From an uncultured Mollicutes bacterium (GTDB taxonomy: Bacteria > Bacillota_I > Bacilli_A > RFN20 > CAG-826), in the NCBI GenBank assembly GCA_900545015.1, contig UQXJ01000032.1:1-15080 (forward strand): 15,080 nucleotides of DNA, written 5' to 3'. Position 1 is the stretch's first letter; the number at the start of each line of letters is the position of its first letter. The position numbers and the translations under genes are program-made. The notes beneath the pieces are model-generated. The model was not told where the DNA came from. It worked only from the letters and a program-made list of their open reading frames with translations, and did not search any database. Of this stretch, positions 8,056 to 15,080 are shown piece after piece.

Positions 8056-9372
8056 CTATTTAACTGAATCTATATATTTTTCAATAAAATCAACATGTGT
8101 ATTCCCAAAATTTGAGAACGTATATTCGATATATGTTGCTTTATTATTATAAGTTAAGAAGATGTAGAAACTAATTTCAACATCACTATTAATTGAACTA
8201 TCTTTTATCGATAAACCTGTTCCAAATAAAGTAACACCTTCGCTTGTTGAAATGCCACTTGTATCAAAAGCACTAGCTAAAGATAAAACACTACTATCTG
8301 TTGAATAAAAATCACATGGGTAAGCATTATCAGTGTTTTCATTAAATGTTTTAATTACTTGATAATATGAGAAGAAATCTGGAGTAAGTGTTAAATCAAA
8401 AATAGATGTTGCTTTTGTATTGTATTTTGTGACGTCACTTACTTTATTATCTTTAATTTGGTATGAATAAATACCATTTTTAAATGACTCTTTATCATTA
8501 AATTCGATAAGACCTTCATTATAGAAAGTTCCATTATCTGTATGTAATAAATTATCGCTATATTCTCTATAAAGATAATTATTATTAAAATATGTGTTTA
8601 CATAAGTCGATGAATCTTCTTCGTAGTGCTCTGTATAATTTCTACTAGCGAATAGATTTTGAATTTTTTTGAGCTTTGGATCCATGACTTTTGCTCCTTT
8701 ATTTGAGGAAATATAGTCATTAACTCCTTTAATTTCAGTTGAACCAACATTAGTAAATTCTAAACTTACTTTTCCAATTAATGATGATTCGTAACTATAA
8801 GTTACATCAACTGTAACGGTATCTTTTTCAATAACTTTAGCTGCACAGCTTACTGGAACGATACTTTCTAGATCATTATTAGAAGAAAACAAATCTGTAA
8901 ACAAAGAAAATTGTTCAATTAAACCATCATCTGTGATTTCATAATAATTTTCTCTATTTTTATAAAATTCACTAGGAAGATAATCGAGGTTTATGCTTCT
9001 TAAAGTAAAGAATGAATCTTGATAATATGCTGTGGTTTCATCATACGTATAACCAGGAACAACATTACCTTTATCATCTTTAGTAAAAGAATAAAATCCT
9101 TTTGAGTCGTTTATAAATCCATACTCAGTTTTATTTATATTATCTTTATAATATATAGCCTTATTTGTGACTGATTTTGTTGCATCATAATTAATAGACG
9201 TAACATAACTTTTGATTCTTACTGTATAGTTTTCACTATTTTTTATTGTCTTAAAAACACTTTTTAAAGTTGGTATAGTTTTATCAACAGTTGGTTTATT
9301 AACTGAAGAACTACAAGCACTAAGCGTAATTAAAGAAAATAAAGATGCAATGTAAAGAAATCTTTTTTTCAT
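8056..9372 (-). CDS. Lipoprotein, duplicated family, first gene of operon
   Basis: A 438-residue predicted lipoprotein of unknown function that opens the four-gene operon. The signal peptide has KKR (2-4), a hydrophobic core and lipobox L17-S18-A19-C20. The mature part holds two related halves: the motif ENYT ... TEYGF ... GFYSF near residues 48-97 recurs as RNYT ... LIEF ... NGIYSY near 245-310. It is paralogous to the fourth gene of the operon (2564-3910), with similar length and matching C-terminal ends. The start is well set by a strong AAGGAGG (9382-9388) nine bases upstream and a TATAAT (9399-9404). An 11-bp inverted repeat half abuts the start codon, so its promoter may sit on an invertible segment. 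The two-module beta-rich layout resembles lipid- or ligand-binding lipoproteins in general, but no specific family is recognised. Confidence 0.82.
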   Translation of the reverse strand: MKKRFLYIASLFSLITLSACSSSVNKPTVDKTIPTLKSVFKTIKNSENYTVRIKSYVTSINYDATKSVTNKAIYYKDNINKTEYGFINDSKGFYSFTKDDKGNVVPGYTYDETTAYYQDSFFTLRSINLDYLPSEFYKNRENYYEITDDGLIEQFSLFTDLFSSNNDLESIVPVSCAAKVIEKDTVTVDVTYSYESSLIGKVSLEFTNVGSTEIKGVNDYISSNKGAKVMDPKLKKIQNLFASRNYTEHYEEDSSTYVNTYFNNNYLYREYSDNLLHTDNGTFYNEGLIEFNDKESFKNGIYSYQIKDNKVSDVTKYNTKATSIFDLTLTPDFFSYYQVIKTFNENTDNAYPCDFYSTDSSVLSLASAFDTSGISTSEGVTLFGTGLSIKDSSINSDVEISFYIFLTYNNKATYIEYTFSNFGNTHVDFIEKYIDSVK

Positions 9373-9381
9373 TAATCGTTT
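9371..9381. repeat. Left half of an 11-bp inverted repeat
   Basis: ATTAATCGTTT on the plus strand is the exact reverse complement of AAACGATTAAT at 9519-9529. This half overlaps the first two bases of the lipoprotein start codon (9370-9372) and borders the ribosome binding site. The two halves enclose 137 bases that hold the operon's promoter. Confidence 0.7.
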
Positions 9382-9404
9382 CCTCCTTGACTAAAAAAAT
9401 TATA
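9382..9404 (-). promoter_or_regulatory. Promoter and ribosome binding site of the lipoprotein operon
   Basis: On the minus strand TATAAT (9404-9399) is followed 10 bases later by a strong AAGGAGG (9388-9382). Transcription would start near 9392, leaving a very short leader. No good -35 box is found at the expected distance; the region there is only A and T. No firm terminator lies between the ABC genes and this promoter, so some read-through from the ABC operon is possible. Confidence 0.55.
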
Positions 9405-9518
9405 CTACTCATAGTTTAAATAAAAATAAATTATTCATAAATTTAAATATCACGCGCCATAAAACGGCAATTATGTATATTTTTATGTTTATTATCTTTG
9501 ATTTATAAGCAAATTGAA

Positions 9519-9529
9519 AAACGATTAAT
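9519..9529. repeat. Right half of the 11-bp inverted repeat
   Basis: AAACGATTAAT matches the reverse complement of 9371-9381 without mismatch. It contains the TAA stop codon (9525-9527) of the split ABC paralogue, so an exchange between the two halves would leave both flanking coding ends unchanged. No further copy was found in the window. Confidence 0.7.
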
Positions 9530-11110
9530 CTTTATTTTTTATTATCGTAGTAGGTTTTATTTTTGTAAGTTTGATTAATGTTATAAGGCTTGTTATTAAA
9601 GAAAAAACTAATAAAGATATAGCAATAAAAACATAAATTGAAGGTGTGAATCTTACAACATCATGAAGAATTTCATCATAGTTAAAAGGTGATAATTTAC
9701 CATAAGAAGAGAGAATTGCTTTTGTGGAAGCTTTTGCTAAAGCATAATACGTAAAGGCATATAGTATGCTTGTAGAAATTGAAAATAATAGAATTTTGAT
9801 AGTTAGTTCATAACAAATATCTCTATTTCTTACTCCTAGAGACTTTATTATTCCGATATTATATTTTTCTGAATTAACTAAATCGAATAAATAATAGATT
9901 AAAATAGAGCAAACAGTTATTAAAGAAACGTATTTAAAAATTGCAAAAATTATAGAAAATTTTGCAACACCTTTTGTGACATTAATGATTGGTCTATAAA
10001 GGAAGGAAGCAAAAGTAAACGAGCAATCTTCTAAAATAGTTTTAACATTATTAATTTGCGAAACATCTTCCACATAAATAGTAGTTGGAAAGAAATCATT
10101 TTTGCGTAATGCATTATAATTGTTTTTGCTTAAATATATGATGGCAGTAGAATTCTTTGAATCAATGCTTCTAGTCTTTTTATAAATCGAACTTAATGTC
10201 ACTTTATTGAATTTTTTCGATAATAAAACATTTGCGTTACATGGTATGTCACCCTGGACTGAATTTTTAATTTCAATATTAAAAGATCCTTCTTCATTTA
10301 TTTGATTTTGTAAATCAATTGAATCAGTGTAGGAAGAAGATAAATAGTTTCCGATTGAATCAGCAACTACAACCTCGTCATCTTTAATGTTTTCATCAAA
10401 AGAAATAGATTTACGGCTTAAATCGAAATTGCTTTTTGAAGATGAAAAACTGATGTTATAACCTATTTTTATATAGTAAGTATCAACATCTACTTTATAG
10501 TTTTCAACAAAGCCTTCATTAAATGCGTATGTAGGTGCATAAACATTAAGCATTCTATCCAAAATTTTGATGTTATTTGAATTAATTGAGATATTTTTGT
10601 TTTTATTATTTATAAGCTCATTCATTAAAGGCTCGCACTCTTGTCTATAATTTGTTTGAATAATACCGTTTACGTAGCCGTGATATTTAGAATTAAAATA
10701 AGTAAAAAAGCGATTGTAATCAGTCACTTTACCTAGAAGTTTTTCATTATATAAATATGAATCAGCAATAAAGTCTGTGACATAAATGCCTTTATCATCT
10801 GACCTTTTACCTTTTGGGTTTTCAATGATATTTAAAGTGTTTGAATTTGTTTCAAGAAGCGAAAGTAAATATTTTTTATTTGTTACTACGAGATTATTAG
10901 CAGATTTAGGATAGAACTTAATGAAATTAGTTGAATCGTATGCAACGTTTGATAAAGAGTTTGTATCATACCAATATGAAACACATGGAAAGTAATATTT
11001 ATATTTTTTATAATAATTTCCTTTGTAGACACTTTCTAATTTTGAAAAATCCTCATCCATTATTTTGTTGTAATAATAGAATGAAAGAGCGCCTTCATTA
11101 TCAATTACAC

Positions 11111-11116
11111 TTTTTT
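11111..11116 (-). other. Second frameshift site, A6 run
   Basis: The minus strand reads TTC AAA AAA GTG TAA in the incoming frame. One extra A, or one step back by the ribosome, gives TTC AAA AAA AGT GTA ATT and continues into the extracellular domain, where the YYNKI segment matches the intact neighbour. The spacing to the conserved YSA segment upstream is one base short of whole codons, which confirms a single-base loss. Confidence 0.8.
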
Positions 11117-11821
11117 GAAGCACTTGTATTTTTTATCAGCTGAATAATTTTCGTTTATATAAGGATCAACAGAAAAAGAAGATAAACTTATACAAATAGA
11201 ATATAAAGCTAAAACGATAGAAGTAATGAAAGAAAAAACTATATTTTTCGTTTGATTTCTATTAAAAAGTTTGGCTATTGTTTTATGACAATGGCATCTT
11301 GATTTTAGGTTTCTTTCGACGCTTTCAGGTCTAATATTTGAGTTATCTGTATCTATAAAATTAATATAGTTAGAGCATAATCCTTTAATTTTGTCCTCTT
11401 TTAGCAAGGTATTTACCTTATTTATCTCATTTTGATCGGTGTAAATTGAAGAACTTACTAGATAATATCCTTTAGGCTTATTGTTACGATCAAGTGATTT
11501 ATCTTCAATAATTTTTCCATCATTTAATCTAATGATTCTATCAGCATATTGATAAGCGTTTTCCTCATTATGAGATACGATTAAAACAAGACGTTTCTTA
11601 CTCATTTGTTTTAAAATTTTTAGAACTTTTTCTGTGGAATTCTTATCAAGATTACCAGTTGGTTCATCACAAAAAATAACTTGAGGTTTTTTAATTAAAG
11701 CACGAGCTAATGCAACTCTTTGCTTTTCCCCTCCACTTAATTCTTTGCAAAGCTTTTTGGAATAACCTTTTAAATCAACTTGCTCAAGAATCTCATTAAT
11801 TTGTTTTTTAATCGTCTTGCA

Positions 11822-11827
11822 TTTTTT
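11822..11827 (-). other. First frameshift site, A6 run in a T TTA AAA heptamer
   Basis: In the incoming frame the minus strand reads GCT TTA AAA AAT GCA. One step back after TTA AAA gives AAA TGC AAG ACG ATT, which continues in the frame of the signature motif. The downstream alignment to the intact neighbour (QNHKKLDKEIHEIL against KKCKTIKKQINEIL) is gap-free. The sequence T TTA AAA has the X XXY YYZ form of a -1 slippery site in the correct frame. Confidence 0.8.
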
Positions 11828-12157
11828 AAAGCACCAAGAGCAATATTATCAGCAACAGTTAAATTTTCTAATAAACAATAATCTTGGAAAACAAAACCAA
11901 AAGTTTTATAGTGCAACGCATCAAACTCTCTATCTTTTAAATTTTTATAATTTAAATCATTATAAGTTATTTCACCTTTTGTCAAAGAATCTAATCCAGA
12001 AACAACGTTTAAAAATGTAGATTTTCCTGAACCACTTTTACCAACAATAAAATTTAAACCGGTATCACCAAGATTAATGGTTATGTCATTAAGAGCAATT
12101 TTTTCACTAGTTTTTATAGTAAATATCTTCGTTACATTTTTAAGTCTAAACATCTTT

Positions 12158-14788
12158 TTAATCCTTATTGTTCTTGATAATTTTAATTGGTTTAATGCGT
12201 GATAAAATTAATAAATCAAATAGGTGTGAGAATAAGCAACATACAAATAACACACCTAATAATGATGCAAAAAGTAGTGGTTTAAAATTAAAGGCTGTAT
12301 TTAAAATAAGTAAATAATTTGTAAAATTAGTGCTGAACATCGTTAATGATATGTAATTTATGAGTGTTAAAATTAAATGATAAAATAGAGCGAAAGTGAC
12401 TCCTGTTTCTAAGAAAAATAACATCAATTGAAAAGCATAACTAGCGCAAATATCTGTAGTTCTCGTTCCTAAAGATTTTACGACACCTATCGTATATTTT
12501 TCTGATTTTATTGAATAAATAGAATAGAATAAAATAACAACAATCATAGCTAATGAAACAAAATAAGCAAACACTTTAAAAAGCTTTTTAAAAGGTTCAA
12601 CGTTCTTAGAAAAAATGATACTATTTTGATAAGGCCTTCCTACGAATGTAAACTTATTACTATCAAAAATGCTTGTAACTATTTTTGCTTTTTTAGGATT
12701 TTCAAAATATAACGAATAATTGAAAAAATTATGTTTTTTTATCTTTTTATAAAGATTTTTACTAACAAAAATTGAAGCAGATTTAGGGTTAGTAAGTTGG
12801 TAATTTTTAAGATAATTTGATAAGAGATGAACCTTTTTAAACTTATCGTTAAGTATAGGTTCGACATTTGTATTATCAACGGTTGATCCATCTACAAAAT
12901 TTACAATATTAATGTTTTTAAAATCATTTAAATAGTTTTCAAAAGCAGGAATGTTATTTTTATGGTCTTTATAATTAACGAAATATGTTTCATTTATTAT
13001 AACTTCATCATCTTTAAGATTTTCATCGTATGTGACATAACTTTGATACAATTTTTCTGCTTTACCTTCGTTCTCAACGTCTTCAGACAATATTAATGTA
13101 TTTAAATAAATTGATTCTTGAGCATCTAATGAAGACAAATAATCATTCTCAAAATCTGGGTTAAAAGAATAAGCAACATTATAAATGTATAAAAGTTCTT
13201 CAATAGGTTTAAAATTTTCTGGAAGATTTATAAATTTAGCCCGTTCAAATTCTGGGAAAGGAACTTTGTCTTTTAATTCTTTATATTTTTCTTTGTAGTT
13301 GGTTTTAATAATGCCATTTATATATGCGCATTTAAAATTCAATCTAGGTGATGGACAAAAATTATAATTAAAGAAATTGTTTTCATTTTTGTTTGAATTT
13401 TGAAAATATTTGAAACTATCAAAGACATAATCTGTCACATATATACCAGTAGGTTTTTCACCATTAGGATTTGGTGTTATTTCTAATTCATCAACTTCAA
13501 GTAATTTAGAAATGTAATTTTTATTAGTGACAAGTATCCCATTAATTTTTCTCCTATAAAATAAATGTAAATCATTATGAGTAGGATGAGTGTTATTATA
13601 GAGAACTTCTCCGCTTTTTAATTTTGATAACAGTAAATCATTGTGATATTGTTTAAAGTAAGTACCATGATTTAAGCTATTAATTGCTTCAATGTCTTCT
13701 TCAAGAATTTTGTTGTAATAGGTTGGAGCACTTGTATTACAAACTTTGTCAATTCTAAACAAATTAGGATTTGCTGAATAGTGATTTCCCATGTCTTTTG
13801 CACAATTAAAGTTACCTATTTGATAAGAAACAGCAAAAAGGGATAAGAGAAGTGCAGTAAAAAGTGAGTAACCTGTTTTTTTAATATTTTTCCTGTTAAA
13901 AATCTTAAAAAGCGTTTTATGAGCAGCGAATACACTTTTTTTGTTTAACAGCATATCGTTTTCTTTTATTAAACTCTCATCTGTTGGTATGAAATTACTA
14001 TATTTTGAAGTTAGGCCAGTTACTGTTTTATTATCATATAGTGTATTAAATTTATTAATTTCGTCTTCATTAGCATAAAACGATGATGAAATTTCATATA
14101 AATCATGTGATTGAGCAGAAGGAGAAAGCGATTTATCGCCAATAATTTTTCCTTCATTTAATTGGATAATTCTAGTTCCATATTCGTATGCATTTTCTTC
14201 ATTATGAGAAACGATAACAACTAATTTTTCCTTACTTATTTCTTTAAGAATATTTAAAACTTTAATTGAAGATCTAAAATCCAAATTTCCGGTAGGTTCA
14301 TCACAAAAAACGACCTTCGGATGTTTAATTAATGCACGAGCAAGAGATACTCTTTGCTTTTGCCCACCACTAAGTTGCTTAACTAATTTTTTCTCACTAT
14401 TTTCGAGATCAACTTTCACTAAAATTTCATGAATTTCTTTGTCTAATTTTTTGTGATTTTGTAGTGCACCAAGTGCAATATTATCTTCAACTGTAGCGTT
14501 TTCGATTAAACAATAGTCTTGAAAAACAAACCCAAATTCATTGTGATGCAATATATCAAAATCAGTAAATGATAGCGTGCTATATGATTTATTGTTATAA
14601 ATCACTTCGCCTTTTGAATATGAATCTAAACCAGAAATGATGTTAATTAATGTCGATTTTCCTGACCCACTTTTACCTACGATAAAAACAAAACCTTTAT
14701 CGGGAAGTTTAAGGCTTACGTTATCTAAAGCATACTTGATTTTTCTTCTTTTTTTATATATTTTTGAGACGTCTTTTAATTCAAACAT
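12158..14788 (-). CDS. MacB-type ABC exporter, ATPase and permease in one chain
   Basis: An 876-residue membrane transporter. Residues 1-230 are the ATPase: Walker A GKSGSGKST (38-46), Q-loop Q90, signature LSGGQ (139-143), Walker B VVFCDE (159-164), D-loop region NLD (168-170) and H195. Then come one helix (304-326), an extracellular domain (about 327-732) and three helices (735-760, 783-812, 838-863), with the FtsX/MacB-type cytoplasmic motif SEKYTIGVVKSLG (762-774). This is the MacB topology: ATPase, TM1, outside domain, TM2-4. The family couples ATP hydrolysis to work on molecules outside the membrane, such as peptides or lipoproteins. The extracellular domain is larger than the roughly 230 residues usual for MacB. 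The start agrees with the paralogue's; its ribosome binding site (AGGA) is unusually close to the ATG. The split paralogue starts four bases after the stop. Substrate unknown. Confidence 0.9.
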   Translation of the reverse strand: MFELKDVSKIYKKRRKIKYALDNVSLKLPDKGFVFIVGKSGSGKSTLINIISGLDSYSKGEVIYNNKSYSTLSFTDFDILHHNEFGFVFQDYCLIENATVEDNIALGALQNHKKLDKEIHEILVKVDLENSEKKLVKQLSGGQKQRVSLARALIKHPKVVFCDEPTGNLDFRSSIKVLNILKEISKEKLVVIVSHNEENAYEYGTRIIQLNEGKIIGDKSLSPSAQSHDLYEISSSFYANEDEINKFNTLYDNKTVTGLTSKYSNFIPTDESLIKENDMLLNKKSVFAAHKTLFKIFNRKNIKKTGYSLFTALLLSLFAVSYQIGNFNCAKDMGNHYSANPNLFRIDKVCNTSAPTYYNKILEEDIEAINSLNHGTYFKQYHNDLLLSKLKSGEVLYNNTHPTHNDLHLFYRRKINGILVTNKNYISKLLEVDELEITPNPNGEKPTGIYVTDYVFDSFKYFQNSNKNENNFFNYNFCPSPRLNFKCAYINGIIKTNYKEKYKELKDKVPFPEFERAKFINLPENFKPIEELLYIYNVAYSFNPDFENDYLSSLDAQESIYLNTLILSEDVENEGKAEKLYQSYVTYDENLKDDEVIINETYFVNYKDHKNNIPAFENYLNDFKNINIVNFVDGSTVDNTNVEPILNDKFKKVHLLSNYLKNYQLTNPKSASIFVSKNLYKKIKKHNFFNYSLYFENPKKAKIVTSIFDSNKFTFVGRPYQNSIIFSKNVEPFKKLFKVFAYFVSLAMIVVILFYSIYSIKSEKYTIGVVKSLGTRTTDICASYAFQLMLFFLETGVTFALFYHLILTLINYISLTMFSTNFTNYLLILNTAFNFKPLLFASLLGVLFVCCLFSHLFDLLILSRIKPIKIIKNNKD

Positions 14789-14805
14789 ATCCTGAAATAT
14801 TTTAG

Positions 14806-14825
14806 TATTTTTATATATAAAAATA
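14806..14825. repeat. Perfect 20-bp AT-only palindrome near the ABC promoter
   Basis: TATTTTTATATATAAAAATA reads the same on both strands. It overlaps the candidate -10 box of the ABC operon and the expected transcription start, a common place for an operator. In such AT-rich DNA a palindrome of only A and T can also arise by chance. Confidence 0.5.
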
Positions 14826-14852
14826 TATAAAAAATGGTTAAAAATATTACAA
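14824..14852 (-). promoter_or_regulatory. Candidate promoter of the ABC exporter operon
   Basis: On the minus strand TTGTAA (14852-14847) and TATATA (14829-14824) are separated by 17 bases, each matching four of six consensus positions. Transcription would start near 14817, about 28 bases before the ATG. Another AT-rich -10 nearby is possible. The gap between the exporter start and the partial frame at 14900 otherwise holds only AT-rich sequence. Confidence 0.35.
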
Positions 14853-14899
14853 AAATTTACATAAACATTTGATAAATCAAAAAGGTTAAAAAATGCTTT

Positions 14900-15079
14900 T
14901 TAAGAGATGACTATCGTATTAATTTTTATATTAAATCTTTGAAAAGTATCTTTAGAAGTATGTAAAAACTGAAAAATGATTTCCAAAGTGTGGATTAGAA
15001 GAATATCGATAAAAAATAAAAATATAAAATCCTTTTTTGCAGTTGCGTGCTTTTTTAACCACTGCTTTTCATGCTTTAT
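14900..15079 (-). CDS. Possible 3' end of a gene entering from the right (uncertain)
   Basis: A minus-strand frame is open from the window edge for 59 codons to a TAA at 14900-14902, without an internal ATG. Such a length is unusual for random DNA this rich in A and T, where stops come about every ten codons. The translation has a basic start (KHEKQWLKK), then a hydrophobic stretch (about 18-38) that could be a membrane helix. It matches no family I recognise. It would end 111 bases before the ABC exporter start and could be the upstream gene of that operon. Chance is a real alternative; another frame here is also open for 35 codons. Confidence 0.3.
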   Translation of the reverse strand: MKHEKQWLKKHATAKKDFIFLFFIDILLIHTLEIIFQFLHTSKDTFQRFNIKINTIVIS

Positions 15080-15080
15080 G

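Larger units (their letters stand above)
9525..12153 (-). pseudogene. MacB-type ABC exporter split by two single-base frameshifts
   Basis: A paralogue of the intact exporter just upstream, now in three frames. Piece 1 (12153 to about 11822) carries Walker A GKSGSGKST and the Q-loop FVFQD; it breaks in A6 at 11822-11827 and stops at 11770. Piece 2 (about 11827 to 11105) carries the signature LSGGEKQR, Walker B VIFCDEPTGNLD, the H-loop SHN and the first membrane helix; it breaks in A6 at 11111-11116. Piece 3 (about 11116 to 9525) carries the extracellular domain, the FtsX/MacB-type motif SEKYNIGIIKSLG and three C-terminal helices. Adding one base at each A6 run restores 2631 nt and 876 residues, exactly the length of the neighbour, with every ABC motif intact. 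No other damage is visible. AAGGA lies eight bases before the ATG. It may be recent decay after duplication, a homopolymer sequencing error, or a gene rescued by slippage; the pieces alone would not make a working transporter. Confidence 0.85.

Noticed and set aside
9451..9470. GCC...GGC hairpin as a terminator of the exporter operon
   Set aside because: The stem is only three reliable pairs and no U-tract follows on the minus strand; it stands out mainly because it is a GC-rich island in an AT-rich gap.
10931..11143. 70-codon plus-strand frame
   Set aside because: Antisense to the exporter's extracellular domain, with no ribosome binding site or recognisable protein.
11817..12020. 67-codon plus-strand frame
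   Set aside because: Antisense to the ATPase domain of the split exporter; Asn/Gln/Leu-rich translation without any motif.
15039..15074. GCAGT / ACTGC repeat as a plus-strand terminator
   Set aside because: Five pairs around a 17-base loop, with no plus-strand gene to terminate.
1..15080. Mycoplasma-type code with TGA as Trp
   Set aside because: Trp is encoded by TGG and every gene is complete with TGA read as stop; the breaks in the split exporter are frameshifts, not in-frame TGA codons.
1..15080. CRISPR arrays, tRNA or rRNA genes, insertion sequences
   Set aside because: No regularly spaced repeats, no tRNA-like cloverleaf, no rRNA-like stretch and no transposase motif was found on either strand.

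Overview
The window is a low-GC (roughly 30%) stretch of a bacterial chromosome. Strong AGGAGG-like ribosome binding sites, four lipobox-type lipoproteins, ABC exporters without outer-membrane partners and hairpin-plus-U terminators point to an AT-rich Gram-positive-type lineage (Bacillota or a Mollicutes-related, probably uncultured, group). Trp is written as TGG and no reading frame needs TGA as Trp, so the standard bacterial code applies and ordinary mycoplasmas are unlikely. The lineage is inference, not read directly from a marker gene.

Layout. The left end (1-1734) is a plus-strand unit: a likely 3' tail of an unknown gene with a terminator, then galU (UTP-glucose-1-phosphate uridylyltransferase, 118-990) followed closely by a six-helix membrane protein of unknown function (997-1626). 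It closes on a bidirectional hairpin (1694-1734) that also serves the convergent minus-strand gene for a PHP-family histidinol-phosphatase-like enzyme (1699-2508).

Everything to the right is on the minus strand. Reading in the direction of transcription (right to left): a MacB-type ABC exporter with ATPase and permease in one 876-residue chain (12158-14788); four bases later a full-length paralogue broken into three frames by two single-base losses, both in A6 runs (9525-12153); a 150-base gap with a promoter; and a tightly packed operon of four lipoproteins (8056-9372, 5591-8044, 3900-5576, 2564-3910) ending in a clear terminator at 2525-2547. The lipoproteins are related to each other and at least three are internally duplicated; the largest also carries bacterial Ig-like domains. 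The exporters and lipoproteins together look like a surface locus: exporters with large (about 400-residue) extracellular domains next to membrane-anchored proteins that could bind or receive the substrate. That link rests on proximity only.

Most notable: (1) the split ABC paralogue, which regains exactly the length of its intact neighbour (2631 nt, 876 aa) if one base is restored at each A6 run, the first lying in a canonical T TTA AAA slippery heptamer; (2) an 11-bp perfect inverted repeat (9371-9381 / 9519-9529) that brackets the promoter and ribosome binding site of the lipoprotein operon exactly between the ABC stop codon and the lipoprotein start codon, the geometry of an invertible promoter switch; (3) the four-member duplicated lipoprotein family.
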